The notes beneath the pieces are model-generated. The model saw only the letters and a list, made by a program, of their open reading frames with translations, searched no databases and was not told the DNA's origin. This document shows positions 13,701-24,870 of a DNA stretch of 64,000 nucleotides, one piece after another (position 1 is the stretch's first letter; every line of letters starts with the position of its first letter). Origin of the DNA: Tetrahymena thermophila SB210 (Eukaryota; Ciliophora; Oligohymenophorea; Hymenostomatida; Tetrahymenidae); assembly GCF_000189635.1 (NCBI RefSeq), contig NW_002476221.1, forward strand, positions 62,001 to 126,000. Reading direction: 5' to 3'. A program made the translations under genes and the position numbers.

Positions 13701-13749
13701 TTTATTCATGCTGTTATGAAATATCATGATATTCAGATTTTGCATACAT
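10744..13749 (-). CDS. PIGN: GPI ethanolamine phosphate transferase 1, copy 1
   Basis: Single-exon gene of 1001 codons from ATG at 13749 to TGA at 10744. One N-terminal membrane anchor (about residues 55-75, FLWLTIGFSAVFHLVFLFS) precedes a luminal alkaline-phosphatase-like domain, then a long polytopic region. Catalytic signatures are present: FQYDGGRADIIYG (metal-binding Asp), VPTESRV (Thr nucleophile in the PTESR motif typical of PIGN/Mcd4) and LLSDHGMADNGAHGDGNP (Asp-His-His metal site). The C-terminal block SFNYESVTRFLANLNE to FFLMVKTEGSWQTKGTSVAR matches the PIGN-specific end. PIGN/Mcd4 adds phosphoethanolamine to the first mannose of the GPI anchor in the ER. Animal enzymes read PTESRPGH, whereas this one has PTESRVCVQN. 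The neighbour at 16493-19501 is a close paralogue. Confidence 0.93.
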
Positions 13750-14681
13750 TTTTTCTAGTTTTATTACAAATTAATTAATTTATGAAAATTATTAAATTAT
13801 ATCAAAATTTTATGTTGCGAGCAATATATTTATTACTAAAAAAATCGAAAGGATAGGTCTTGTTATATGTATTCTCTAATTATTTACAATAAAATTAATG
13901 GATGTAAATAAATTAATTAAATAATATTAAAAACACAGCTCAAACTGTTTTTCATAATAATATTAAAGAATTTGAATGTAATGCCATCTAATCCAATTCA
14001 TAGTAAAAATGAATAGAAAATTATCATTCACAAATATTAATGAATAAAATACTACCTATCCCACCTGCCCAAAATTTTAATTGATAAAGTGATTTTAAAG
14101 CTCTTCTAATTTAGTTACTTTTATTTCAAAATTGGTAATTGTTTTTAAGTAACCTAATGAATCAATCAGATTGGTAATATTTTTCTTATTTTTTAATTTA
14201 ATCTTCTAGTTTTAACTTTTTTCTAATTATGATTTGGTAAAAAAAATTAAAGATTAATTTTAGTATATCAATTATTTTTTAATGACTTTATGTAGATCAT
14301 ATTTACTAAATTTTGAACCCAAAAAAATACGAAGCGAAACCAATTCTTTTTTATTTATAAATTTCCCTTTTAATTAAAGTGTAATTAATTTATTAAGTCT
14401 ATTAATTCTGACCTTCTTGAAAATTTAAGAAATAAAAACAAGACAATATAAAAAAATTAATTAAATACAAGAACAAGATATTGATCAAAAACTTATTATT
14501 TCTATAAAAATTGTTTGATTACAAGTTCTCTCATGATTTTTAATAGGTATTTATACATTTTACAAAATTAAATTTCATCACCCATGAGAAAATAAATAAT
14601 TATTATTTACAATTAACATTAAATCATATAAAACTAAGATATATGAATGATAATTTTTTTTAATAATCTCATTAGTTAATA
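13750..14681. other. Intergenic upstream of PIGN copy 1
   Basis: A/T-rich 5' flank of PIGN copy 1. Around 14280-14540 there are faint resemblances to the repeat units further right ('gtagatcat', 'acaagatattgatcaaaaa'), perhaps an older decayed unit. No gene. Confidence 0.4.
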
Positions 14682-14960
14682 AAATTTAAATTTGCAAAGA
14701 TTTTATTTAAATTACTAAAAGTTTAGTTTATATTAATAAAAAATACATTTAATTTCTAATAGGTTTATACAGATCATAGTATACTTAAAAGTTATGTATG
14801 TATTTTTTATTTTAAAATTCCATTTTATTTAAATTCCCTTATTAAAAAATTAATATAGAAAAGAATATAAAAGATTATTAAATAATAAAACAAGAGGTAT
14901 TGATCAAAAAATCATTAAGTCTATAAAATTTTATTTAGATCTAGTTAATCACAATTTGTA
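14682..14960. repeat. Diverged copy of the ~216-base unit
   Basis: Starts with the same 'aaatttaaatttgcaaag' as the units at 15553, 15769 and 15986. It keeps their order of landmarks: 'attagttaataaaa' just before, 'aataggttta', 'gatcatag', 'cttaaaagtt', then 'ttgatcaaa'. It is more diverged than the other three, and its right flank (about 14920-15105) matches the spacer at 16190-16385. Confidence 0.7.
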
Positions 14961-15105
14961 CTAATTTTCGATTGATTATTTGCAAAAAAATTAAATAAGT
15001 AAATCTATTTATATTTTGTATAAATTAAACTTAAAATATCAAAATATAAAACCAAAATTACTAAAATTAAATGAGATAAAACTAAAATATAAAATAATTT
15101 ATTTT

Positions 15106-15524
15106 TTTAAACTCAGGATTTTACAAAAAATTAAAATTTTGAAAGCATTTTATTAAAATACAAACAAATAAAAAGTTGAATTTCATAAAGAAAATACTTA
15201 TTTTAATTTTTCTGATCAATTTTTATATTTTTCATCAATTTTTGTTTTTTTGAATAATATGTGAGCTATGAAAAGGAGGAAGACATAGAGAAGAGTTAGC
15301 ATGCTTGATATTACAAAACGAGCTACACTACTTCCCTTTTCTTACCAAGTTCCTTCTGTTCTTACAATAAAAAGAAATTAATAATCACTATTTCTGCAAA
15401 ATATATTAATAATATGAATAAATTTAAATGCTGTATAAAAATGGGATGGAAGTATCTTTTACTTATCTTAAATAAGTACAGAAACTTCTTTTTCATGGTC
15501 AATCCATGCTTTTAAGAGGAATGA
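15106..15524 (-). pseudogene. Truncated third copy of the PIGN 3' end
   Basis: From 15106 to about 15405 the sequence is nearly identical to 16387-16685, the last coding bases and 3' flank of PIGN copy 2, including the terminal KIDEKYKN then TGA. At about 15405 it jumps to sequence matching about 16901-17015, so some 215 bases are missing inside. It stops abruptly at about 15524, where tandem-repeat sequence begins. An A run in the VRTEGT region is one base shorter than in the intact gene, so the frame is lost even before the deletion. It is a recent, non-functional partial duplicate and lacks the whole catalytic half. Confidence 0.88.
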
Positions 15525-15529
15525 AATAT

Positions 15530-16200
15530 TTTTATAATCTCATTAGTTAATAAAATTTAAATTTGGAAAGACTTTATTTAAAGTACTATAAGTTAGTTTA
15601 TGAAATAAAAAATAAATTTAATTTTTAATAGGTTTACACTTTATAGCATGCTTATAATTTATAGTTGTATTTTTTTACATTAAAACTCCTTTTTATAGAA
15701 ATTATCAGATTAAAAAACTAATAGAGAAATTATAATAAAAAATTATTAAAAAAACATTGATATTGATCAAATTTAAATTTGCAAAGACTTTATTTAAATT
15801 ACTATAAGTTTAGTTTATGTAATAAAAAATTTATTTATTTTTTAATAGGTCTACTGATCATAGCTGGCTTAAAAGTTTTTGTTGTATTTTTTTACATTAA
15901 AACTCCATTTAAAAGAATTTATCAGATTAAAAAATTAAAATAGAAATTATAATAAAAAATTATTAAAAAAACATTGATATTAATCAAATTTAAATTTGCA
16001 GAGACTTTATTTATTTTTCTATAAGCTTAGTTTATGAAATAAAAAATTTATTTATTTTTTAATAGGTTTACTGATCATAGCTGGCTTAAAAGTTTTTGTT
16101 TTATTTTTTTACATTAAAACTCCATTTAAAAGAATTTATCAGATTAAAAAATTAAAATAGAAATTAAAATAAAAAATTATTAAATAATAAAAACATGGCA
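15530..16200. repeat. Tandem array, three ~216-base units
   Basis: Units begin at 15553, 15769 and 15986 with 'aaatttaaatttg(g/c)a(a/g)ag', giving spacings of 216 and 217 bases. Each carries 'ataggtttac' or 'ataggtctac', 'cttaaaagttttt' or its variant, 'tttttttacattaaaactcc', 'atcagattaaaaa' and an 'aaaaaattattaaa' end. The last two are closest to each other. No frame runs across a unit. The array lies just 3' of PIGN copy 2 and abuts the truncated gene copy. Confidence 0.85.
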
Positions 16201-16492
16201 AAAACTCAATAATAAGTCTACAATATTTTATTAAGATCTAGTTAGTTATAATTTGTACTACTTTTTGATTAACTTTTTACTATCCATGTGATACGTAAAT
16301 GCATTTAATATTTCCTAAACATTAGACACAAAATATAAAAATTTAAAGCCAAAGTTATTAAAAGATATAAAATTATTTTTTTTTAAACTCAGGAATTTAC
16401 AAAAAATTAAAATTTTGAAAGCATTTTATTAAAATACAAACAAATAAAAAAGTTGAATTTCATAAAGAAAATACTTATTTTTATTTTTCTGA

Positions 16493-19400
16493 TCAATTTT
16501 TATATTTTTCATCAATTTTTGTTTTTTTGAATAATATGTGAGCTATGAAAAAGAGGAAGACATAGAGAAGAGTTAGCATGCTTGATATTACAAAACGAGC
16601 TACACTACTTCCCTTTTCTTACCAAGTTCCTTCTGTTCTTACCATAAAAAAGAAATTAATAGTCATTATTTCTGCATATATTATACTGAGCATAAATAAA
16701 CCAATTGGATTAATTTTTTTATAAGCTGATTTGCATACAACTATAAAAGCAGATGCTCCACATAAGAAAGGAATTGATAGTTTAAATAACATTAAAACTA
16801 ATGTAAGAATTTCTCTAAGATTTACTAAAAATCTTGTAACAGATTCATAATTAAAGCTTCCCAAGCTAACCAAATCCTAAATACCAAAGAAAGATATATT
16901 CATAATAAGAATAAATTTAAATGCTGTATAAAAATGGATTGGAAATATCTTTTATTTATCTTAAATTAGTACGGAAACTTCTTTTTCATGATCAATCCAT
17001 GCTTTTAAGAGGAATGAGAATATCAATATAAACAAAGCATCATATGATATTGCAAATAAGAGTTAAAGATTGATCATTATCACTACCAAAGAATAGAGTC
17101 TTAGTTAAGGATCTGAATTTTTGTGTAAATTTAAGAAAATAATGCTTCCAACAAGAGAAATAAGAACTGTCCAGTTAATTCCATAAATAAAACCTGGCAC
17201 TAATGATGAATTAGGAAAAGTTCTTAAATATAGAGATATACCTCCACAGTATAAAATCAGTAAAGTCATAACTTTTACACTTGTTTCTAATTCATTTTTA
17301 AAGTAATAAAAAGAAAAATAGAAGGTTGCAATAGTAACGCTAGCAAAACTAACAACATAATTGAAATCGTTTACACCTATTATAGGAGGGAGAAGAGGGA
17401 ATATTGAAATTAGAGCACAAGCTAAGCTCCATCTTGCACCAGTACCTGTAATTTTTCCAAAAGAGCATCTGTTATGTATTAGACTGAATACAGAAATAAT
17501 TAAGAAATTATAAGAAATAAAGTTCCTATCAAAGAAAGAATACATCAAGCACTAGCCTGCTAAACCTATCAGAGCATAAGAGCCTATCAATTTTAAGATA
17601 TTTCCCCCCCAACCTTGATTCATAAACTGTCTGTGCTTATAGAACTGGTATGTAAAGTAAATTGGGAAGCCAAAATATGCATAGTAAACAGGCTTAGATT
17701 TAGTAACATTAAGATATAATAGAATAAATCCACTGAAGCAAAGAGTAATAATTAGGCTAATATTTTTTAGAAAGGGGGAATTGTTTTAATCTACTATTTT
17801 ATCTTCAGTGTCTTTATTTGTATTTATGTACCTAAAGACGACAGCAAAGCATAGAAGCATAAAACTAATATATCCCAAAGCTACAGCAACTTGAAGGAAT
17901 GTTTTTTGGTATAACTTTAGATAAGAAACTCCTTATTTTATGTTTTGAATTTCAACATATGTTTGAGATATTATTTTCTTCAACTCTTCGTTTTATTCTT
18001 TTGATGCGTTATTACCATCGTCTGATTCTTATGCAATTTTATCAACTTATTTTTTTAGCTCACTGAGAGAGTTAAGGATCTTTGCTGGAGAATGTTCATG
18101 TTCAGTGAAGAACCACTTTTATTTTTCTTGAACTAGTTGCTGAATCTTAGTATAGGAAGTTTGGAGTTAGTATGCATTTTATAATAGGATATTGGCTTTA
18201 TAAACTTCTGTTGCATTAAGAAATTCGAGTGGTAATACTCCTTCGTTATTCATAGGAATAGGTAAACCTATTAGACTAGAAATTAGACTTGGTAACTGGC
18301 TCTAATCAATATCAAATCTCTTTTTCATAGTTAAGCCCCATTATTTTGAGAAATCGTCATGTGTTTCTGGATTTTCTGGATCTTTTTCATCATCTGCTGG
18401 CTTAATACCTTTACCCCAAATGATAAAAGGGGTCCATGTATTTTAAGGATTACCATCACCGTGAGCACCAATATCAGAAATACCATGATCAGAAAGTAAT
18501 ATAAATACTGTTTCTCCATCATTACCATAGTAATTATTTATATCTTGCTCTAATTCTTCAATAAACTTACCTGTAGTCCTAATTGATTTACGATATTCCC
18601 AGTTAGTAGGTTTAAAACCTGTTCCTATAGCATCACATGAAACCCAATTCATATAAACTACTAATTTGTCTTCGCTTAATTTTTCTTTATCGCCTGGTTC
18701 CTTATCATAAAGAGTTTTATTTTATCTATCTTCGATTAATGTACCATTAAAGAGTCTTTTAAGCTTATCATAATTATTCTTATCAAATGTGCTCGCCTAT
18801 ACATGATCATAGTAGTTAATTTCAGAATCTGGGAAAAAGTCGACCCTAACACAGGAAGGGCAGTTCTAACTTTCAAAAATACTACTAATAACACTAGGAC
18901 CAAAAAAGAATCCAGCTTTTACATAGTTATAGATCCTATCATATTCGAGACCATGATGTGAAGCCCAGCCACTTAAAATGGCTGTCATATCTTCTTAGTA
19001 TCCTCCCATCATATTTTAAACACAAACTCTAGATTCGGTAGGTACAGCTGCATATTAAATACCAAATGCAGCTTTTCCTTCTTTAACACGCTTGTGGATC
19101 AATGGAATTCTAGGTTTACCTTTTTCTGGCTCATCAGGTTCGCTTTGAAAGCCATACATGATATCAGAGCGACCGCCATCAAATTAAAATAGCATTAATC
19201 TCTTAGCTAAAGGCTTTTGATTGAAAGGCTATACAGGTGTCATTCCCAAAGGTCTCCAAGACTAGATATACACATCAAAAATACTAAAGATGAATAATAA
19301 GTGAAGTAGGAGTCCTAACCCAATCATTTTCCACAAGTTTTTATTTGAGTTTCTCTCTCTCTTTGTGGCATCTTCAGGAGGTTTTATAAAATTAGACTCT

Positions 19401-19501
19401 ACGTCAAAACTCTTAAAACTATCTTAGCCTGTGCTTGAGCTCTTTTTCCTTATCTATTCTTCAGATTAATCAATCTGTAAATACTAATGATCTTATATCA
19501 T
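16493..19501 (-). CDS. PIGN: GPI ethanolamine phosphate transferase 1, copy 2
   Basis: Single-exon gene of 1002 codons from ATG at 19501 to TGA at 16493, closely similar to copy 1 along its whole length. N-terminal anchor (LWKMIGLGLLLHLLFIFS) then the catalytic domain with FQFDGGRSDIMYG, VPTESRV and LLSDHGISDIGAHGDGNP, so metal ligands and nucleophile are kept. The hydrophobic C-terminal half ends in the PIGN block (DLVSLGSFNYESVTRFLVNL, INFFFMVRTEGTW) and a basic tail KKTKIDEKYKN. Role as for copy 1: ER transfer of phosphoethanolamine to the GPI core. The two copies have diverged most in the Gln/Glu-rich linker after the catalytic domain and in the first 60 residues. Both look functional. 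The 3' end was copied again to 15106-15524. Confidence 0.93.
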
Positions 19502-20434
19502 ATCTCCTTTTTTAATTTAAATTATTAAATAACTTTGAAATTATATTTGCTTTATCAATATTTAATTTAAAAAAAATGAGTTTTTAAAAATAATTTGATG
19601 ATATCATATGATTAATTTAGCATTACCAATTTTTCATTTCCTAATAAAATTTTAACATTTACATTGGAAGATAGTATTAATTAAGTATCATAGAAAAACT
19701 AACAAGTAGTTTTAAGACAAAAAAATATCAACTTTCTTTAAAAATTTGTTCATAATGAAAGGATAGATTTATGAAATAAAGTAAGTTTAAATAAATTCTG
19801 GCCAAAAGAGTTAACAGCGATCAAAAATAAATTATATGTATTTAGATAAAAGCCAGATATTTTTCTATTTATAAAGTTAATTGTTGATATTAAGTACCCT
19901 ATTAGTATTTTTTCAAAGCAATCAATATTTTTAAATTAAATATACTGTAAATCCAAAAATGTTAAACGAAATTAATACATAAAAAAACTTTTAATTTTTA
20001 CAAGTAAAACTGGAAATTAAGATTTAAAGATGGGGGGGAGGGATAGTCTTATATATGAAGATTACAGTATTTTGAAGCTGCTACGAAATAGCAGATAACA
20101 ATATTACATAAAATTTAATTGGAATATATTTATTTCAAATAAAATTAATGATTTGTTAGAACAGTGAAAAAAGAAAAAGAAATTAATGTGTAATACTAAC
20201 TCTTTAACAAAATTTTTAAATATTTGTAATTTGTAAAGATAATTTAATCTCAAAAATATACCAATATTTGATTAAGAAAAATTTAATTAAATATATAATA
20301 CTATTAATGATATCTTTAAGAATACAATAGAGGATATTGATTTATAATACAAATTTATACATACGCATATTTAATTATCTACTTCTCACTTTCTACTTCC
20401 TGTAAAATTTATAATTTTATAGATTTCTCGATAA
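19502..20434. other. Intergenic with one possible micro-ORF
   Basis: 5' flank of PIGN copy 2 and 3' flank of the SANT/FYR gene. A plus-strand frame at 20030-20167 (45 codons, starting MGGRDSLIYEDYSILKLLRN, TGA stop) is less biased than its surroundings and begins in a run of seven G, rare in this DNA. I cannot say whether it is translated. Confidence 0.3.
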
Positions 20435-23400
20435 TCAATCTAATTCTTCATTGCTTCTATTGATATTTTTAAATTTAAATTTATACTTAGCACATTTCTC
20501 TGCATTTGACAAATCTTCTAAAAGCCTTATTACATTAGTTTCAAGCAACCCAAATCTTTCAGTACCAGAGATAGTTACCTTTTCTTTCTTGACATCTTGC
20601 AGCTCATTTACTCTTTAACAAATATGAACCCAACAACCTGTGGAGCTTTCCTTAACGATTGGGTTATCTGGATCTTCTGCTGAAGTTACTCTGTAAAGAG
20701 GTTTACCTTCTGGTCCCTCTAATATTTCGTTAGTATATTCACATCTTACCCCTTTGTTAAAAATAGAGGCATGAACTCTAACACTCTTGAACCCAACTGG
20801 GAATAAGTTGTGTTCTGAATGATAGGTAGGAAGCAAATTGATTTCGCCTGTAGCTAATAGTTTCAAACTCGTATTAATCTAAATGGGGAAGATGATTTTA
20901 CCATTTTCGTCTCTATTTATTTCAAATTTAGGCTTTTTTGTCAACTAATCCTTAAAAGTTATCTGCTTATCAGCCTTTCTCTTTTTATTTTCTTAAAAAA
21001 ACTGATTGTTAACAATTTAAAAAAATAGTAAAATTAATCAAAAAGTAAAGGAGTTATTTAAATATGCATAATAAGTTACAAGTTTTATCTTTTATATCTT
21101 TAAAACACTCGCAAAGCCATTCAAGTCTTTCATAAAGCTTTTAGTCATCTAAATTGAACTGCTTTAATTAGTAGTTCTCAAAGTTTTCTAAATTTTGCAA
21201 AGAGCTAAAGCCATTATTAGACACTAAAAACATTAAATTTCTATTTTTTAAAAAGTTTACTTTAATTAATACATTTTTTTAAGTTATTTTAAAAATTACA
21301 GATCATGTACTTTAGGAATATAATCAGGATTATCAATAAATCCTTAGTCGTCTATAGTTAGAGACTCGTGTCTCTTTTAAAGCTCTTCCATGTTACTATT
21401 AAAGAGCTGTTAGTTATTAGAAAGAACAGTTTTTCTTATGAAATGAAGCATGTTTGTTTTTTGGTTAAATTTCCTAGCGTTTTCTAAAGTAATTGTAAAT
21501 CCATCTTCATCTTTGTCTTCCTCAACAATTGAAATGTTTTATTCTTCTTCACCCTTCTCAGTCTAGCATTAAACAATTAATTCTTAGCATTTAACTCTTA
21601 TCCTTTAGACCATCTTTTCAATTTAAGAAATACTCTTATCAAACTCTTTAGATTATGTCTTTTTTGGAGCAGTTTCTTCTTGTTTCACATCCTTAGATTC
21701 TTCTTCTTTTTTTTCTTCAATTTACATTTATTCACTGCCTTCCTTTTATACTATTTCTTGTTTACTGCTCTCTATAACCATTTCTTCTTTAACTTGGTCA
21801 TTCTACTTTTCCTCTTTTTATTTATTAGTAGACTCTCCATTTTAAATTTCCTCTTCTTTTATTGCATTTTCTTCTTTAACCTCATTCTAGTTTGTTGGTC
21901 TGTTTTTTTAGTTTTCATTGTATGCAAGCTTCATTTTTTCTCTAATCTCAACCCAGTTAGATCTTCCATCATTATTTAAAGGAACTCCGCTATCCATTAA
22001 ATAATTGAATAGAATTTCTTTTTCATCTACTGACCATCCTTTCTCTTCGTCATCACTGCTAGCAGACATGTCAAAATCAATTTTACCTTTATCTTCTTCG
22101 CTTTTTAATATTGTCTGAATCAATTTTTTGAGTCTCCTTGTTAAAGCGTCAGAAGTAGGAAAGTTTTAGTAGACATTAGCAACTTTTTGGTTTAAAAATC
22201 AATAATTTAAAATAATGAGAGAGTTAATTAATGTATCTATCTTACTTTTCTCTAATTCTGAAAAACAATATTCTTTTGCATGTCTTATTGTAGGGTAGTT
22301 AGCATAACCATATTTATAAACTCCTCGCAAAAGATCTGTATCATGTTTTTTAGTCCACCACACCGAAGGTCTTTATCCATAGAGCAAAGAATTAGGTAAA
22401 AAGTTTAATAAGCCTTCCCAGTTGATTTTGTCTTTATCTTTATCAGGTATGCTTCTAAGTTAGTCATCTTTATATTTTTTTATGAGAACTCTAATACGAT
22501 AGAGAAGTTAAAGACGCTTAGTAAAAGGTATAGCTCTTTAGTTTAATGTCAAAGTATCCCAATCCTCTGATTATTATGATATGAAGTTAAATATAGATTG
22601 TGATAGAATATATCATAAAGATAAGGTATTAAAAGGTGTAAAAGAAAATAAAATTAATAGAGAAATCGTTATATCAATAAGGAGGTTATGTTATAAAATA
22701 TATAAATAAATATTTAAATTTAATTTTACTGTCACAAGGTGTAATATATGAATCATCAGGGTATTCGTCTATCATATTGTAAAGGAATTGTTTTAGTTCA
22801 GCATTTTAAGAAGTTAACTATTCTGCTAAAGATCTAATGAATGCATTAGCAAAAGCTCTAATTTCTGATTTGGGTCTTTCTGCTAATTTTCCTCCAATAG
22901 ATGTAGAGGATCTTTAAATTTACTTCCATCTTCCATAACCATAGTTGATAATACACTTTTTAAGCTATTCTCTATCGTCAGCAGACCATTTTTAATAAAG
23001 AGTTTTATCGTGCTACTTATTGTTTGGATTTGCTTTTTAAGTGATGAAAAATTAAAAGGTAAATTTCAATAAAATAAATTTTAATAATTTACATTAATTT
23101 TATGCATGAGAAAATACTGATGAAGCTTTCAAATTTAAAGACTCATTTTTTTGAACTTCTGAAGCAGGTAAAACCAAGACATATAAGTGAGGAACTTCAC
23201 ATTTATCACATCCAATATAAATTTGTGAAAAATTGTTTAAGTATATAGTGTATTCCTCTTTTAATAGTAAAAAAAAAAAATTAAGAAGATATAGATAAAC
23301 GTATTTAAATAAAAATATAATAATAAATAATTTATTAGGTTTTTTTACAAACAATTTAAATGATAAAATATTTTTGGTTGATTAATAACTTAATATTTAA

Positions 23401-23601
23401 GATTTTATATTTTTCTAAATTAGCAGCAAATCTGCAATAAGATATTTAAAAATTAATTTTAGTTTTTATTGTAATAAAAATACCATATTTATCGAAGAAA
23501 TCTAGGTTATTTGCTCTTTTTAACTCATTTAATAAAGATTAAACATCTTTAAAAACATTAGCTTACTAGTTATCCACACTTAACTAATCAAATGCTATCA
23601 T
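20435..23601 (-). CDS. SANT plus FYRN/FYRC chromatin protein
   Basis: Multi-exon gene, ATG at about 23601 (MIAFDQLSVDNQQANVFKD), TGA at 20435. In order: a CxxC-containing N-terminal block (YIGCDKCEVPHLYVLVLP); a Myb/SANT-like segment (KWSADDREQLKKCIINYGYG then RWKQIQRSST); the motif RPSVWWTKKHDTDLLRGVYK then YGYANYPTIRHAKEYCF, which strongly recalls the SANT-like region of CHD6-9/kismet; a further SANT-like stretch (KGWSVDEKEILFNYLMDSG); a long acidic Glu/Lys linker; then FYRN (PTYHSEHNLFPVGFKSVRVH) and FYRC (CEYTNEILEGPEGKPLYRVT to SSTGCWVHICQRV and RFGLLETNVIRLLEDL). FYR domains occur in MLL, KDM5 and TBRG1-type chromatin regulators. No helicase or SET domain is present, so an adaptor in a nuclear complex is inferred. 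An intron near 22160-22240 is clear; others are less so. Confidence 0.82.
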
Positions 23602-23764
23602 AGAAAAACATTTCTTTTTGAGGCTATAAAATAATATTGCGTGCTATTCTTTTCTATTATATAATATTTTTTCTTTAATGATGAATCTAAATTTATTAAA
23701 ATTAATGTTTGCCGCCCTTTAAATCCGCTCAAATTATAATTTTCTTTTATTTAAGGAGCACAAT
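23602..23764. promoter_or_regulatory. Short spacer upstream of the SANT/FYR gene
   Basis: About 160 A/T-rich bases between the start of the SANT/FYR gene and the end of the next minus-strand gene. It presumably holds the promoter. No motif recognised. Confidence 0.3.
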
Positions 23765-24110
23765 TCATTTTAATTAATTTAGCAAACTTGAAAGAAAGAG
23801 TTACATTTCAGCACAATTTCCAATAGCAAGCGTAGCAGGGTATTCCTTTATAGCAATTCCTGGCTTTTAAATTTCTTTTAAAGACTTTCTTCTTAAAATA
23901 AGTGGAATCTATATTAGTTGTAATAATTAATATTTAATTGCTTGAATGTAAAATGGATTATCAAAAAGGAAACTGTTTGCAATGAAATCTATTAAATTAA
24001 AATCTTATTGCGATAATATTTTATTATTCAATAAAAAAGTTTACTTATCTTATAAAAAACTCTTCCTAATTCAAACTTTATAACTTGGCAAACGCATATT
24101 CGTTTTCCAT
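23765..24110 (-). CDS. Small unrecognised protein
   Basis: The 3' exon is convincing: in one frame it reads IPLILRRKSLKEIQKPGIAI then KEYPATLAIGNCAEMQLFLS and ends at TGA 23765. The upstream part is ambiguous. An ATG at 24110 gives MENEYAFAKLQSLNQEEFFI, which joins the last exon through an intron of about 145 bases. A different frame through the same DNA (SENGKRICVCQVIKFELGRV, then NFIANSFLFDNPFYIQAIKY) also splices cleanly and would extend the gene leftward on the minus strand past 24110. Size is about 68 residues in the first model. No family recognised. Confidence 0.5.
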
Positions 24111-24870
24111 TTTCACTAATCACTTAATAACTATAAATTAACAAATAAAGATTTAGAATTATTAATAAAAATAATTAAATTAATAAACTTCTATTAATTG
24201 ATTAAATATTTCTTTTAGACTCACTATAAGATGATATCAAATGGATATTTTATTAGAACTTAAATATTTAAGCAACTATATCAATTTTTTAAAATAAAAT
24301 AAAATATTTTTAATAATAAAAGTAAATTAAAACAAATAAAAGACTATTTTAGTTTTTAACAAATTGGATTTAAAAAATGCATAAATTAAAATAAATTTAT
24401 AAACAAAAATAAATAATCAGACAAAGTTAGTTAATTAAATAATTCTAAAAAAAAAAATAAACAAATAAAAATTTGCTAATTAATTCAAAAAATTAGTTTA
24501 ATTAATTTAAAAAAATTGCAGAGTGTAGCTACCTTTTTATAGGTTTTTTTAAATTATTTTTTTTTATTTTTATTTATTTTTTGTTTTATTTCATTTTATT
24601 TTCTTTATTTTTTTGTTTTTATTATTTTCTTAGTTTAAGTTTTTTATTGCTTTTATTTTATTATTTTTATTGCTCTTTATTTGTTGTTCTCTTTATCTCT
24701 TATTTATTCTCATTTTTTATTTTCTTTTTATTTTTATTTTTTAATTTAATTCTTTTATTATTTATTTTTTTCTCTCTCTCTCTTATCTTAATTAAAAATA
24801 ATTAAAGAGGACAATTTGCTCCATGGTACAAAAAGTCTGAAACTCTTTGGTCAGGCATTTTATAAGGCAT
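24111..24870. other. A/T-rich spacer with a T-rich low-complexity tract
   Basis: From about 24538 to 24800 the plus strand is almost purely T with scattered A and C, ending in a 'tctctctctc' run near 24772-24782. Such a strand-biased tract gives spurious hydrophobic open frames. The remainder is plain A/T-rich. From 24800 the composition changes and coding-like sequence begins. Confidence 0.6.

Noticed and set aside
20030-20045. G7 run as telomere-like or chromosome-breakage signal.
   Set aside because: No GGGGTT repeats and no match to the ciliate breakage-sequence type that I could recognise.
24581-24805. Hydrophobic plus-strand ORF of 74 codons.
   Set aside because: It is a by-product of a T-rich low-complexity tract; almost all Phe, Leu and Tyr.
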